DNA of 64,000 bases, from assembly GCF_001598695.1 (NCBI RefSeq), contig NZ_BCZK01000013.1:1-64000 (forward strand). Reading direction: 5' to 3'. The notes below the pieces were generated by a model, which was not told the DNA's origin, ran no database searches, and saw nothing but the letters and a program-made list of their open reading frames with translations. Positions 8,474 to 18,274 of the stretch are shown in pieces. The position numbers and the translations under genes were made by a program. The stretch comes from Klebsiella oxytoca NBRC 105695. Lineage in GTDB: Bacteria > Pseudomonadota > Gammaproteobacteria > Enterobacterales > Enterobacteriaceae. The stretch's first letter is position 1. Each line of letters starts with the position of its first letter.

Positions 8474-8609
8474 TCTTTACCTCTCTTAATAATGCGCAAT
8501 ACGACAACAGACCGCTCGCCGGGCATGGCGCGCCGACGCTGTTGAATAACTCAAATAATTGCTCACCATCATCATCCCGAATAATCAGAAAGGAATTTAC
8601 ATCCACTGG

Positions 8610-8631
8610 TTCTGTGATACCCCTCACTTAT
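8610..8631. promoter_or_regulatory. CRP-binding site (predicted)
   Basis: TGTGA-TACCCC-TCACT at 8613-8628 matches the TGTGA-N6-TCACA consensus in 9 of 10 core positions. It lies about 140 bp upstream of fucA. The fuc genes are CRP-dependent in E. coli. Confidence 0.65.
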
Positions 8632-8700
8632 TTCAGCTTAAAAAAACCGTTTGCTCATTTTTACGTTGTGAAAAAATGCCCGTTATCATCAATAGATTTA

Positions 8701-8742
8701 AAAACGGTCATTTTACCGATAATGTTAACAACTGACCGTTTT
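8701..8742. promoter_or_regulatory. AACGGTCA inverted repeat, candidate FucR operator
   Basis: AAAACGGTCA (8701-8710) and its exact reverse complement TGACCGTTTT (8733-8742) are separated by 22 bp. A third copy, AAACGGTCA, lies at 8799-8807. Spaced repeats like this suit a DeoR-family regulator such as FucR, encoded at 14154, but assignment to FucR is inference. Confidence 0.5.
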
Positions 8743-8822
8743 CCACATTATAAATTAAATCGGGCATTCGTTCTGTGGGTTTTAGAATTATCTTTCTCAA
8801 ACGGTCATGTTTTCCTGATTAT

Positions 8823-8844
8823 AAAAGTGATGATAATCACATAA
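8823..8844. promoter_or_regulatory. CRP-binding site (predicted)
   Basis: AGTGA-TGATAA-TCACA at 8826-8841 matches the CRP core in 9 of 10 positions. It is about 190 bp upstream of fucP, in the direction expected to serve fucPIKUR. A third, weaker candidate TGTGA-N6-TCATA is at 8866-8881. Confidence 0.6.
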
Positions 8845-9032
8845 AATCACTCACCGCATACTTAGTGTGACCGCCATCATATTAAAAGGCATTTTTTATT
8901 TGAAAATGAATTCATGAGTTCATCCCGCGATGTTTATTTCATCATCGTTCTCGTCACAGGAACTCACCTGATTTTTGCGGTCTGGTGGGCAAAGCCGGCT
9001 GCTGAATACGCTTCTGAACCAATGAGGATGCT

Positions 9033-10343
9033 ATGGGAAACACAACGATACAAACGCAGAGTTTTCATGCGGTCGAGACAGGGCAAAGCAAGCGCTACAT
9101 TATTCCCTTTGCCCTGCTGTGCTCGCTATTTTTTCTTTGGGCGGTCGCTAATAATCTTAACGATATTTTATTACCACAATTTCAACAAGCCTTTACCTTA
9201 ACTAACTTCCAGGCTGGTTTGATTCAATCCGCTTTTTATTTTGGCTATTTTGTTATTCCGATCCCGGCCGGGATCTTGATGAAAAAACTCAGTTACAAAG
9301 CCGGCATTATTACCGGGCTATTCTTATACGCTTTTGGCGCCGCGCTATTCTGGCCCGCCGCCGAGGTCATGAATTATACCTTATTCCTGATCGGCCTGTT
9401 TATTATTGCGGCGGGGTTAGGCTGTTTAGAAACTGCAGCAAACCCTTTTGTTACCGTGTTAGGGCCAGAAAGCGGCGGCCACTTCCGGCTTAATCTGGCG
9501 CAGACCTTTAACTCTTTTGGCGCCATTATTGCGGTGGTCTTTGGGCAAAGCCTTATTTTGTCTAACGTGCCGCATCAATCGCAGGATGTACTCGATAAAA
9601 TGGCTCCGGAGCAGCTTAGCGCTTATAAGCACAGCCTGGTGCTCTCGGTGCAAACCCCCTATATGATCATCGTCGCGGTTGTCTTACTGGTCGCTCTGTT
9701 GATTATGTTGACCAAATTTCCGGCCCTGCAGAGCGACGACCACAGTGATGCCAACCAGAGTTCCTTCTCCGCTTCTCTTGCCCGCCTGGTGCGCGTTCGC
9801 CACTGGCGCTGGGCGGTGCTGGCGCAGTTTTGCTACGTCGGCGCACAAACCGCCTGCTGGAGCTATCTGATTCGCTACGCCATCGAAGAGATCCCCGGCA
9901 TGACGCCCGGTTTCGCCGCCAACTATTTGACCGGCACTATGGTGTGCTTCTTTATCGGCCGTTTCTCCGGCACCTGGCTCATCAGCCGCTTCGCGCCGCA
10001 TAAAGTGCTGGCGGCCTATGCCCTGCTCGCCATGCTCCTGTGCCTGATCTCCGCTTTCAGCGGCGGCCATGTGGGCCTGCTGGCCTTGACGCTGTGCAGC
10101 GCCTTTATGTCGATTCAGTATCCGACCATCTTCTCGCTGGGCATCAAGAATCTGGGGCAGGACACCAAATACGGCTCCTCGTTTATCGTCATGACCATTA
10201 TTGGTGGCGGCATCGTCACTCCGGTTATGGGCTTTGTCAGCGACGCCGCCGGCAACATCCCTACCGCCGAGCTGGTACCGGCGCTGTGCTTTGCCGTCAT
10301 CTTCATCTTTGCCCGTTTCCGTTCGCAAACGGCAGCTAACTAA
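9033..10343 (+). CDS. fucP: L-fucose:H+ symporter
   Basis: A 436-residue inner-membrane major-facilitator transporter that brings in L-fucose with a proton. About 12 hydrophobic segments are visible. The acidic residues needed for proton coupling in E. coli FucP (Asp46 and Glu135) appear here as Asp44 (NNLNDILLP) and Glu133 (GCLETAANPF), offset by two because the N-terminus is shorter. Start ATG follows tgaggatgct. First gene of fucPIKUR; fucI follows 31 bp downstream. Confidence 0.96.
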   Translation: MGNTTIQTQSFHAVETGQSKRYIIPFALLCSLFFLWAVANNLNDILLPQFQQAFTLTNFQAGLIQSAFYFGYFVIPIPAGILMKKLSYKAGIITGLFLYAFGAALFWPAAEVMNYTLFLIGLFIIAAGLGCLETAANPFVTVLGPESGGHFRLNLAQTFNSFGAIIAVVFGQSLILSNVPHQSQDVLDKMAPEQLSAYKHSLVLSVQTPYMIIVAVVLLVALLIMLTKFPALQSDDHSDANQSSFSASLARLVRVRHWRWAVLAQFCYVGAQTACWSYLIRYAIEEIPGMTPGFAANYLTGTMVCFFIGRFSGTWLISRFAPHKVLAAYALLAMLLCLISAFSGGHVGLLALTLCSAFMSIQYPTIFSLGIKNLGQDTKYGSSFIVMTIIGGGIVTPVMGFVSDAAGNIPTAELVPALCFAVIFIFARFRSQTAAN

Positions 10344-10374
10344 ACATTTATCCGCATAACGTGAGGGATCTGGA

Positions 10375-12150
10375 ATGAAAAAAATCAGTTTACCGAAAAT
10401 TGGCATTCGCCCGGTGATCGATGGACGCCGCATGGGGGTACGCGAGTCGCTGGAAGAGCAAACCATGAATATGGCGAAGGCTACCGCTGCGCTGATTACG
10501 GAAAAGCTGCGCCACGCCTGCGGCGCGCAGATCGAGTGCGTCATCGCCGATAGCTGCATTGCGGGGATGGCGGAATCCGCCGCCTGCGAAGAGAAATTCA
10601 GCAGCCAGAACGTCGGCGTCACCATCACCATCACCCCCTGCTGGTGCTACGGCAGCGAAACTATCGATATGGACCCGATGCGGCCAAAAGCTATCTGGGG
10701 CTTTAACGGCACCGAGCGACCAGGCGCGGTTTACCTTGCGGCAGCGCTGGCGGCCCACAGCCAGAAGGGCATCCCGGCGTTCTCCATATACGGCCACGAC
10801 GTACAGGACGCCGACGACACCTCCATTCCGTCTGATGTTGAAGAAAAACTGCTGCGCTTTGCCCGCGCCGGTTTAGCGGTCGCCAGCATGAAGGGCAAAA
10901 GCTATCTTTCCGTCGGCGGTGTATCGATGGGAATCGCCGGTTCTATCGTCGATCACAACTTCTTCGAGTCCTGGCTCGGTATGAAGGTACAGGCGGTGGA
11001 TATGACCGAACTGCGCCGCCGTATCGATCAGAAAATCTATGATGAAAGCGAGCTGGAAATGGCGCTGGCGTGGGCGGATAAAACCTTCCGCTACGGCGAA
11101 GACCAGAACGCGCAGCAGTATAAACGTAATGCCGAGCAGAGCCGCGCGGTACTCAAAGAGAGCCTGCTGATGGCGATGTGCATTCGCGACATGATGCAGG
11201 GCAACAAGAAGCTGGCGGAAAAAGGACTGGTCGAAGAGTCGCTGGGCTACAACGCCATTGCCGCAGGCTTCCAGGGCCAGCGTCACTGGACCGATCAATA
11301 CCCTAACGGCGACACCGCCGAAGCGCTGCTTAACAGCTCGTTCGACTGGAATGGCGTACGCGAACCCTTCGTTGTCGCCACGGAAAACGACAGCCTCAAC
11401 GGCGTGGCGATGCTGATGGGCCATCAGCTGACCGGCACCGCCCAGGTGTTTGCCGACGTGCGTACCTACTGGTCGCCGGAAGCGGTAGAACGCGTCACCG
11501 GCCAGCCGCTCACCGGGCTGGCGGAACACGGCATTATCCATCTGATCAACTCCGGTTCGGCGGCGCTGGACGGCGCCTGCAAACAGCGCGATGCGGATGG
11601 CAAGCCAACCATGAAGCCGCACTGGGAAATCAGCCAGCAGGAGGCCGACGCCTGCCTCGCCGCCACCGAATGGTGCCCGGCGATTCATGAATATTTCCGC
11701 GGCGGCGGCTTCTCCTCTCGCTTTCTGACCGAAGGCGGCGTGCCCTTTACCATGACTCGCGTGAATATCATTAAAGGCCTTGGCCCGGTTCTGCAAATCG
11801 CCGAAGGCTGGAGCGTGGAACTACCGAAAGAGATGCACGATCGGCTGGATGCCCGCACCAACTCCACCTGGCCCACCACCTGGTTTGCGCCGCGCCTGAC
11901 CGGTAAGGGCCCGTTCTCCGACGTCTACTCGGTGATGGCGAACTGGGGCGCTAACCACGGCGTGCTGACCATCGGCCACGTTGGCGCCGACTTTATCACT
12001 CTGGCGTCTATGCTGCGGATCCCGGTATGCATGCATAACGTAGAAGAGGCGAAAATTTACCGCCCGTCCAGCTGGGCTGCGCACGGGATGGATAGCGAAG
12101 GCCAGGATTACCGCGCCTGCCAGAACTACGGCCCGCTGTATAAACGTTAA
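10375..12150 (+). CDS. fucI: L-fucose isomerase
   Basis: A 591-residue cytoplasmic Mn-dependent ketol isomerase converting L-fucose to L-fuculose. Length is identical to E. coli FucI. Metal ligands Glu337 (VVATENDS) and Asp361 (QVFADVRTY) fall at exactly the E. coli positions. Ribosome site gtgaggg lies upstream of the ATG. It is followed by a REP pair in the fucI-fucK gap. Confidence 0.97.
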   Translation: MKKISLPKIGIRPVIDGRRMGVRESLEEQTMNMAKATAALITEKLRHACGAQIECVIADSCIAGMAESAACEEKFSSQNVGVTITITPCWCYGSETIDMDPMRPKAIWGFNGTERPGAVYLAAALAAHSQKGIPAFSIYGHDVQDADDTSIPSDVEEKLLRFARAGLAVASMKGKSYLSVGGVSMGIAGSIVDHNFFESWLGMKVQAVDMTELRRRIDQKIYDESELEMALAWADKTFRYGEDQNAQQYKRNAEQSRAVLKESLLMAMCIRDMMQGNKKLAEKGLVEESLGYNAIAAGFQGQRHWTDQYPNGDTAEALLNSSFDWNGVREPFVVATENDSLNGVAMLMGHQLTGTAQVFADVRTYWSPEAVERVTGQPLTGLAEHGIIHLINSGSAALDGACKQRDADGKPTMKPHWEISQQEADACLAATEWCPAIHEYFRGGGFSSRFLTEGGVPFTMTRVNIIKGLGPVLQIAEGWSVELPKEMHDRLDARTNSTWPTTWFAPRLTGKGPFSDVYSVMANWGANHGVLTIGHVGADFITLASMLRIPVCMHNVEEAKIYRPSSWAAHGMDSEGQDYRACQNYGPLYKR

Positions 12151-12154
12151 AAAT

Positions 12155-12236
12155 GCCTGATGGCGCTGCGCTTATTCGGCCTACGGATGATAACGTCTCC
12201 GTAGGCTGGATGAGGCGTTTACGCCGCCATCCGGCA
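12155..12236. repeat. REP pair between fucI and fucK
   Basis: Two E. coli-type REP sequences in facing orientation: gcctgatggcgctgcgcttattcggcctac, and gtaggctggatgaggcgtttacgccgccatccggca on the other arm. They sit in the 103-bp gap between cotranscribed genes and may protect the upstream fucPI mRNA from 3' exonucleases. They differ in sequence from the cccggg-type repeats elsewhere in the window. Confidence 0.8.
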
Positions 12237-12253
12237 ACGTCTCGGGAGAGATT

Positions 12254-13672
12254 ATGAAGAATGAAGTCATCCTGGTTCTCGACTGCGGCGCCACCAACGT
12301 CAGGGCGATTGCCGTTGATCGCCAGGGGAATATTATCGCCCGCGCCGCAACGGCTAACGCCAGCGATATCGCCGTGGAGAACAGCGCATGGCACCAGTGG
12401 TCGCTGGAGGCCATCCTGCAACGCTTCGCCGAGTGCTGTCGGCAGATTGGCGATGCGCTCTCATCCTGCACGGTTCGCGGCATCACGGTCACCACCTTCG
12501 GCGTGGACGGCGCGCTGGTGGATGAACAGGGCAAGCTGCTCTATCCGGTCATCAGCTGGAAATGCCCGCGAACCGCAGCGGTGATGGACAATATCGGCCG
12601 CTTTATGCCCGCGCAGCAGCTCCAGCAGATCGCCGGCGTCGGCGCATTTGGTTTTAACACCCTCTATAAGCTGATATGGCTGCAAGAAAACCACCCGCAG
12701 CTGCTGGAGCAGGCCCATGCCTGGCTATTCATCTCCTCGCTGATCAACCAGCGCCTGACCGGGGAATTCACGACCGATATCACCATGGCGGGTACCAGCC
12801 AGATGCTGGATATCCACCAGCGAGATTTCAGCGCGCAGATTCTGCAGGCAACGGGATTGCCGCGCCGCCTGTTTCCCCGGCTGGTGGAGGCGGGCCAGCA
12901 GATTGGTACCCTGCAAAACGATGCCGCGAAGATGCTGGGATTACCCGCCGGGATCCCGGTTATCTCCGCCGGGCACGATACCCAGTTCGCGCTGTTTGGC
13001 GCCGGCGCGGAGCAGGATGAACCGGTGCTCTCTTCCGGTACGTGGGAAATTTTGATGGTGCGTAGCGTTCAGGTGAATACGCCGCTGCTCAGCCACTATG
13101 CGGGATCGACCTGCGAACTGGATAGCCAGCCGGGATGCTATAACCCCGGTATGCAGTGGCTGGCTTCAGGCGTGCTGGAGTGGGTACGCCAGCTGCTGTG
13201 GACGGCAGAAACGCCGTGGCGCACGCTGATTGAAGAAGCGCGCGTCATTCCCGCCGGTTCTGAGGGGGTAAGGATGCAGTGCGATCTGCTCTCCTGCCGG
13301 AATGCGGGCTGGCAGGGCGTCACGCTGAATACCACTCGCGGCCATTTCTATCGCGCCGCGCTGGAAGGATTAGCCGAACAGCTGGCGCGTAACCTGCAAA
13401 CGCTACAAAAAATCGGCCATTTTAACGCCAGCGAACTGCTGCTGGTCGGCGGCGGTAGCCGCAACGCGCTGTGGAATCAGATCAAAGCCAATACGCTCGA
13501 TATGCCTGTCAAAGTACTGGATGACGCCGAAACCACCGTGGCTGGCGCCGCCATGTTTGGCTGGTACGGCGTCGGTGAATTCCACAGCCCTGAACAGGCC
13601 AGAGCGCAGGTGAGCTATCAGTATCGCTATTTTTACCCGCAAACCGAACCCGAACTGATTGAGGGAGTATGA
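12254..13672 (+). CDS. fucK: L-fuculokinase
   Basis: A 472-residue FGGY-family sugar kinase phosphorylating L-fuculose at O-1 with ATP. N-terminal phosphate-binding loop [16 protein letters not shown], the [16 protein letters not shown] segment and the C-terminal [17 protein letters not shown] signature are visible. About ten residues shorter than the E. coli protein (482). ATG preceded by gggagagatt. Two bases separate its stop from fucU. Confidence 0.95.
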   Translation: MKNEVILVLDCGATNVRAIAVDRQGNIIARAATANASDIAVENSAWHQWSLEAILQRFAECCRQIGDALSSCTVRGITVTTFGVDGALVDEQGKLLYPVISWKCPRTAAVMDNIGRFMPAQQLQQIAGVGAFGFNTLYKLIWLQENHPQLLEQAHAWLFISSLINQRLTGEFTTDITMAGTSQMLDIHQRDFSAQILQATGLPRRLFPRLVEAGQQIGTLQNDAAKMLGLPAGIPVISAGHDTQFALFGAGAEQDEPVLSSGTWEILMVRSVQVNTPLLSHYAGSTCELDSQPGCYNPGMQWLASGVLEWVRQLLWTAETPWRTLIEEARVIPAGSEGVRMQCDLLSCRNAGWQGVTLNTTRGHFYRAALEGLAEQLARNLQTLQKIGHFNASELLLVGGGSRNALWNQIKANTLDMPVKVLDDAETTVAGAAMFGWYGVGEFHSPEQARAQVSYQYRYFYPQTEPELIEGV

Positions 13673-13673
13673 G

Positions 13674-14096
13674 ATGCTAAAAACGATTTCCCCGTTAATA
13701 TCGCCGGAGCTACTGAAAGTCCTGGCGGAAATGGGGCACGGAGATGAGATCGTCTTTTCCGATGCCCACTTCCCGGCGCACAGCATGGGTCCACAGGTCA
13801 TTCGCGCCGACGGTCTGCGGGTAAGCGACCTGCTGCAGGCGATTATTCCGCTGTTTGAGTTAGACAGCTACGCTCCGCCGTTGGTGATGATGGCCGCCGT
13901 GGAAGGCGACACCCTCGACCCGCAGGTCGAAACGCGCTATCGCGAGGCGCTTTCCGCCGCCGCGCCCTGCCCTGAGATCGCCCGCATTGACCGCTTTGCT
14001 TTCTACGAGCGGGCGCAAAAAGCCTTTGCGATCGTTATCACAGGTGAGCGCGCTAAGTACGGGAATATTCTTTTAAAAAAAGGAGTAACGCCGTAA
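13674..14096 (+). CDS. fucU: L-fucose mutarotase
   Basis: A 140-residue RbsD/FucU-family protein that interconverts alpha and beta anomers of L-fucose. Typical motifs are [16 protein letters not shown] near the N-terminus and [26 protein letters not shown] at the end. An in-frame upstream start exists at 13659, but ATG at 13674 gives the E. coli length and lies beside the fucK stop with gaggg upstream, indicating coupling. Confidence 0.95.
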   Translation: MLKTISPLISPELLKVLAEMGHGDEIVFSDAHFPAHSMGPQVIRADGLRVSDLLQAIIPLFELDSYAPPLVMMAAVEGDTLDPQVETRYREALSAAAPCPEIARIDRFAFYERAQKAFAIVITGERAKYGNILLKKGVTP

Positions 14097-14107
14097 TCTC
14101 ATGCCGC

Positions 14108-14130
14108 AGCGCCCGTCTGGTGCGGGCGCT
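14108..14130. repeat. hairpin between fucU and fucR
   Basis: agcgcccg / cgggcgct, an 8-bp perfect stem with a 7-base loop, in the 57-bp gap. No U-run follows, so it is more likely an mRNA-stability or partial attenuation element than a full terminator. Confidence 0.5.
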
Positions 14131-14153
14131 CAGCGAACGCCAGGGTGAGAAAA

Positions 14154-14864
14154 ATGAAAGCGGCACGACAGCAAGCGATACTAGACCTGCTCATAAACCA
14201 TAATAGTCTGACCACCGAAGCCTTATCGCTACAGCTTAACGTCAGCAGAGAAACCATCCGCCGCGATCTCAGCGAGCTTCAGTCCCAGGGAAAAGTACTG
14301 CGTAACCACGGTCGGGCAAAAGTCATTCACCGGCAAAGCCAGGACAGCGGCGACCCTTTTCATATTCGTTTAAAAAGCCACTATGCGCACAAAGCGGATA
14401 TCGCCCGCGAGGCGCTGGCCTGGATAGACGAAGGGATGGTTATCGCCCTCGATGCCAGTTCCACCTGCTGGTACCTGGCTCGCCAGCTACCTGATCTCAA
14501 CCTTCACGTTTTTACCAACAGTCAGCCGATATGCCAGGAGCTAAGTAAGCGAGAGAATATTCAGCTCACCTGCTCCGGGGGGACGCTTCAGCGTAAATAC
14601 GGCTGTTACGTGAGTTCATCGCTTATCTCCCAGCTCAAATCGCTGGAGATCGATCTGTTCATTTTTTCCTGTGAAGGTATCGACAGCGGCGGCGCGCTCT
14701 GGGATTCAAATACGGTCAACGCCGAGTTCAAATCGCTGCTGCTTAAGCGCGCCTCGCAATCGCTTTTGCTGATTGATAAGAGCAAGTTTAATCGTTCAGG
14801 GGAGGCCCGAATTGGCCATCTGGATGATGTGACGCATATTGTTTCGGACGTGTCGCAGTCGTAA
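14154..14864 (+). CDS. fucR: fuc operon activator FucR
   Basis: A 236-residue DeoR-family regulator. The N-terminal winged helix-turn-helix (AILDLLINHNSLTTEALSLQ through ETIRRDLSELQSQGKVLRNHG) binds DNA. The C-terminal domain (DIAREALAWIDEGMVIALDASST and beyond) senses a sugar phosphate, fuculose 1-phosphate in E. coli. Start ATG at 14154 with agggtgag upstream; the in-frame start at 14145 is less well placed. The C-terminus ends a few residues earlier than the E. coli protein. Last gene of fucPIKUR. Confidence 0.94.
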   Translation: MKAARQQAILDLLINHNSLTTEALSLQLNVSRETIRRDLSELQSQGKVLRNHGRAKVIHRQSQDSGDPFHIRLKSHYAHKADIAREALAWIDEGMVIALDASSTCWYLARQLPDLNLHVFTNSQPICQELSKRENIQLTCSGGTLQRKYGCYVSSSLISQLKSLEIDLFIFSCEGIDSGGALWDSNTVNAEFKSLLLKRASQSLLLIDKSKFNRSGEARIGHLDDVTHIVSDVSQS

Positions 14865-14890
14865 CGGCTATTGCAGCGCCGGATAGCGGC

Positions 14891-15041
14891 TTAGAGCCTA
14901 TCCCAATAGGCGTTATTGGTGCAGTCAGTTTGAACACGGACAGCGCGGAAGAACCGGAGCGTACACGTAGTACGTGAGGATTCTGAGCACTGCCCAGGTT
15001 CAAAATGGCAAACAAAATAGCCCTAATGGGATAGGCTCTTA
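14891..15041. repeat. ERIC-like palindromic repeat, copy 2
   Basis: About 151 bp with near-perfect terminal inverted repeats (ttagagcctatcccaatagg against ccctaatgggataggctctt) and the core ccggagcgtacacgtagtacgtgagg. It shares length, ends and core with the copy at 6489-6631. It fills the gap between the convergent genes fucR and rlmM. Confidence 0.8.
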
Positions 15042-15072
15042 GTGCCTTATCCGGCCTACAAAAGCGGCTAAA

Positions 15073-16173
15073 CTAGCGTTCGTCGCGGCGACCGCCGACG
15101 GCAGCCCACAGGCGACGAACGTGAACCGTCACCTCTTCGCGATCGTGATACAGCTGGCGCGCCTGGATTTGCGCGTTGATGCCGTGCTCATCCAGCTGCT
15201 CCTGGATATAGGCCAGGTTGCGCGACAGCTCTTCATAGCGCTTTTTCATCGGCAGCTTAAGGTTAAAGATGGTTTCACGGCACCAGCCGTTCACCAGCCA
15301 CTGCGCCATCAGCGCAGCCACTTTCGCCGGCTTCTCCACCATATCGCACACCATCCACGAGATGTTGTTGCGCGTTGGGCGGTACTTGAAGCCATCTTCG
15401 CGCAGCCAGGTCACCTGGCCGGTATCCATCAGGCTTTGCGCCATCGGGCCGTTATCCACCGAGGAGACCCACATATTGCGTTTCACCAGCTGATAGGTCC
15501 AGCCGCCGGGGCAGGCACCGAGATCCACGGCGTACATACCGTTCGCCAGGCGCTCGTCCCACTCATCCGCCGGAATAAAGACGTGAAACGCCTCTTCCAG
15601 CTTGAGAGTCGAGCGGCTCGGCGCATCGGCCGGAAACTTGAGGCGCGGAATGCCCATATAGAACGGTGAGTTGTTGTTAGACAACGAATAGCCGGTGTAG
15701 CAGCAGCCCGGCGCGATAAAGAAAACGTGCACCACCGGACGTTTTGTCGTTTCATAGCTGGTCAGCACGCCCGCTTCGCGCAGCGCAGCGCGCAGCGGTA
15801 CCGTAAACTTGCGGCAGAACTTCATCAGCTCTTTGCTTTCGTTGGTATCGGCGACCTCTACGCGCAGCTCGCCGCCCTTTTCCACAACGCCCTGCAGCAT
15901 ACCGACGATTGGGGAAATCCTGTCCTCCGGCGGCAGATCGCGCAGCAGTTCGCCGACCACAAACATCTGGCGGGCAAATACCAGCGAGCTGAACGGCAGT
16001 TCGCGCACCAGCTTTTCGCCATCTTCAGCCTGATAGCACTCAAAAATCACATAGCCGGAGTCATCTTTGACCCGGGCAAAACCAAATACTTCAAGGCGCG
16101 AGGCCTTATCGGTAATTTCTGCTGCGCACTCTTTCTCAAACCCAGGGCGACAATAGAGGACAACTTTATTCAT
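15073..16173 (-). CDS. rlmM: 23S rRNA 2'-O-ribose C2498 methyltransferase
   Basis: A 366-residue SAM-dependent methyltransferase modifying C2498 of 23S rRNA; length equals E. coli RlmM (ygdE). A THUMP-like N-terminal half ([33 protein letters not shown]) is followed by a Rossmann catalytic domain with [15 protein letters not shown] and the [13 protein letters not shown] segment containing the catalytic lysine. Start chosen at ATG 16173; a TTG two codons upstream is less likely. Overlaps the end of ygdD by 8 bp. Confidence 0.96.
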   Translation of the reverse strand: MNKVVLYCRPGFEKECAAEITDKASRLEVFGFARVKDDSGYVIFECYQAEDGEKLVRELPFSSLVFARQMFVVGELLRDLPPEDRISPIVGMLQGVVEKGGELRVEVADTNESKELMKFCRKFTVPLRAALREAGVLTSYETTKRPVVHVFFIAPGCCYTGYSLSNNNSPFYMGIPRLKFPADAPSRSTLKLEEAFHVFIPADEWDERLANGMYAVDLGACPGGWTYQLVKRNMWVSSVDNGPMAQSLMDTGQVTWLREDGFKYRPTRNNISWMVCDMVEKPAKVAALMAQWLVNGWCRETIFNLKLPMKKRYEELSRNLAYIQEQLDEHGINAQIQARQLYHDREEVTVHVRRLWAAVGGRRDER

Positions 16174-16561
16174 GAACAACGCCCTTACGTTTCAGACGAA
16201 TTGCACCAATTAACATTAATACCCAACCGGCGAGGAAGCAGACGCCCCCTACCGGCGTAACGAACGCCCACAGGCGTAAATGCGATAGCGCCAGGCAGTA
16301 GAGGCTGCCGCTAAAAAGAACGGTACCAAGCGCCATAAAGACGCTGCTCCAGTAAAACCAGATGCTGATGCGGCGCTGCATCGCCACCGCCAGGCCAAAA
16401 ATAGCCAGCGTATGGAAAGCCTGATACTGCAGGCCGGTGTGGATCCAGCCCATTTCCGCAACGCCCATCGTTTTACTTAAAACGTGCGCGCCAAACGCGC
16501 CCAAAGCCACAAAGATAAAACCGCTTATCGCGGCGAATATCAGCATAAAACGGCTGGTCAT
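16166..16561 (-). CDS. ygdD: DUF423 inner-membrane protein YgdD
   Basis: A 131-residue small membrane protein with four predicted transmembrane segments, starting [17 protein letters not shown]. Same length as E. coli YgdD. Function is not known. It precedes and overlaps rlmM by 8 bp, implying translational coupling, and lies 19 bp after gcvA in the same direction. Confidence 0.93.
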   Translation of the reverse strand: MTSRFMLIFAAISGFIFVALGAFGAHVLSKTMGVAEMGWIHTGLQYQAFHTLAIFGLAVAMQRRISIWFYWSSVFMALGTVLFSGSLYCLALSHLRLWAFVTPVGGVCFLAGWVLMLIGAIRLKRKGVVHE

Positions 16562-16580
16562 GTGTTTATCCTACGATGAT

Positions 16581-17498
16581 TTATTGTTCATAACGAAAGC
16601 GAAATTTTTCTTGTTCATTAGCCGCTTTTGCCAGAATCCACTGGCGGAAGGCGGCTATTTTACCCAGTTCTGCCTGACTGTCATGACAAACGAGATAAAA
16701 CGCATTCTTACTGACCAGAACATCATTAAACGGGCAGACCAGTCGGCCTGCCTCAATCTCGGACTGCGCCATCACATTGTTGGCCAGCGCGACCCCCTGT
16801 CCATGGATTGCCGCCTGCAGCACCATTGCGCTGTGGCTAAAAATAGGTCCCTGTTGAACATTGATATGGTTTAGACCCAGCTGACGGGTATAAGTTTGCC
16901 AGTCGCGGCGGGAAGCGTCGTGCAGCAGGGTATGTTGCGCCAGATCGGCAGGCGTTTTCAACGCTTTATCACCGGTAAGTAAGAGTGGGGAACATACCGG
17001 AAGCAGATATTCGGCGTACAGTTTTTCCACGCGCAGCCCCGGCCAGTTGCCGCGGCCATAAAAAATCGCCACGTCGACATCGTCGGCCAGCTTATCTTCC
17101 TGGCGGTCCACCGCCTGGATTCTGACATCGATTCCCGGATAAGCTGAATTAAAGCTTGTCAGCCTCGGCACCAGCCACTGGATGGCAAAACTGGGGAGCA
17201 TACTGACGGTTAAGGCCCCTTTTGCGCTTCGGGCCTGAAGCTTGCGGGTCGCTTCGGTGAGCTGCGAAAAAATCTCTTTGATATCCTGAAAATAGCTCTG
17301 CCCCTCCTCCGTTAAAAGAAGAGAACGATTGCGTCGACGGAACAGCTTGAGGCCGAGGAAATCCTCCAGGGACTTGATTTGGTGGCTGACTGCGGCCTGC
17401 GTCACAAAAAGCTCATCGGCGGCGCGAGTGAAGCTAAGGTGGCGGGCGGCTGCATCAAAAACACGTAATGCATTCAGAGGTGGCAAACGCTTGGACAT
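16581..17498 (-). CDS. gcvA: glycine cleavage regulator GcvA
   Basis: A 305-residue LysR-type regulator, the length of E. coli GcvA. The N-terminal winged helix-turn-helix (LSFTRAADELFVTQAAVSHQ, about residues 20-40) binds DNA; the remainder is the LysR effector domain. In E. coli it activates gcvTHP and the divergent small RNA gcvB when glycine is abundant. It faces gcvB across 129 bp, preserving that arrangement. Confidence 0.95.
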   Translation of the reverse strand: MSKRLPPLNALRVFDAAARHLSFTRAADELFVTQAAVSHQIKSLEDFLGLKLFRRRNRSLLLTEEGQSYFQDIKEIFSQLTEATRKLQARSAKGALTVSMLPSFAIQWLVPRLTSFNSAYPGIDVRIQAVDRQEDKLADDVDVAIFYGRGNWPGLRVEKLYAEYLLPVCSPLLLTGDKALKTPADLAQHTLLHDASRRDWQTYTRQLGLNHINVQQGPIFSHSAMVLQAAIHGQGVALANNVMAQSEIEAGRLVCPFNDVLVSKNAFYLVCHDSQAELGKIAAFRQWILAKAANEQEKFRFRYEQ

Positions 17499-17592
17499 AG
17501 TTATTCTGGCTTAGATGTTAAGGCAATTTAACAAACAGGAAACAACAGTTAACCTATTAGTTTTTTTTATCTGAGCTATTATAATTTGTCCG

Positions 17593-17621
17593 TTGAGCTT
17601 CTACCAGCAAATACCTATAGT
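17593..17621 (+). promoter_or_regulatory. gcvB promoter
   Basis: TTGAGC (17593-17598) and TATAGT (17616-17621) with a 17-bp spacer; the RNA start at 17628 lies 7 bases downstream. The 17499-17592 stretch is AT-rich and should contain the GcvA-binding region controlling both gcvA and gcvB. Confidence 0.8.
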
Positions 17622-17627
17622 GGCGGC

Positions 17628-17835
17628 ACTTCCTGAGCCGGAACGAAGAGCTTTTTTTGGAATGCGTGTTCCAACAAGCTTTTGGCTTACGGTTGTGATG
17701 TTGTGTTGTTGTGTTTGCAATTGGTCCGGGTTTGCGGACCATGGTAGCGAAGCTACCCCTTTTCACTTCCTGTACATTTACCCTGTCTGTCCATAGTGAT
17801 TTAATGTAGCACCGCACTGCGCGGTGCTTTTTTTT
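17628..17835 (+). ncRNA. gcvB: GcvB small regulatory RNA
   Basis: About 208 nt, starting acttcctgagccggaacg as in E. coli GcvB (206 nt). The GU-rich R1 seed (tgttgtgttgttgtgttt, about 17698-17715), used to pair with many amino-acid and peptide transporter mRNAs, is intact. So are the middle hairpin (ggtccgggtttgcggacc) and the segment acatttaccctgtctgtcca. It ends in an intrinsic terminator, gcaccgcactgcgcggtgc followed by eight T. Loop bases differ from E. coli while the seed regions are kept. Confidence 0.96.
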
Positions 17836-17851
17836 GCCTGCTATACCTGAA

Positions 17852-18082
17852 TCAGTTATCCAGCTCGCCCAGCTGTTTGACGTCAGAACGGTTAATCTGC
17901 TGCTTGTTACCCCAGGCATCTTTGTACGAAATCATGCCAGTATCATTGTCCGTTTGCGGTTTACCGTCGGTGACGATGGTGCGCCCATCGTTAGTGTGCA
18001 TCACGTAGTTAGAGGAACAGGCGCTCAGGCCAAAGGTCAGCACACAGGCAGAAATAATGGCGGCAGTCTTATTCATTTTCAT
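17852..18082 (-). CDS. ygdI: small lipoprotein YgdI
   Basis: A 76-residue lipoprotein of the YgdI/YgdR family (SH3-like DUF903). Signal peptide with lipobox LSAC, Cys22 being the predicted lipidation site. The mature part carries [18 protein letters not shown]. The ATG at 18082 has aaggagag five bases upstream; a second ATG two codons in is possible. It is convergent with gcvB, whose terminator lies just beyond the ygdI stop. Function unknown. Confidence 0.92.
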   Translation of the reverse strand: MKMNKTAAIISACVLTFGLSACSSNYVMHTNDGRTIVTDGKPQTDNDTGMISYKDAWGNKQQINRSDVKQLGELDN

Positions 18083-18274
18083 CTTTCTCTCCTTACGACT
18101 ATTTATACTGTTTATGATTCGTTCTGTACCAGGTTAAAACACAAACCCAACACTATTTAGCATAACCATCTTTCACGCCGGCGAATTCATATTCAGAAAA
18201 TTCCAGTAGTTAGCAGAAAACTTGTATCACCCGCTGATTTGCGCGACGATCCTGGTATCGATACGAGGAGTCTC

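Larger units (their letters stand above)
8474..9032. promoter_or_regulatory. fucA-fucP divergent control region
   Basis: 559 bp without a convincing gene and AT-rich relative to its flanks. It holds three CRP-like sites and a set of AACGGTCA motifs (separate entries). A 100-codon open frame at 8542-8844 lies entirely within these sites, lacks a good ribosome site and has no family resemblance, so I do not call it. Confidence 0.7.

Noticed and set aside
8542-8844. 100-codon frame in the fucA-fucP gap
   Set aside because: Overlaps the CRP and AACGGTCA sites, has no good ribosome site and resembles no known family.
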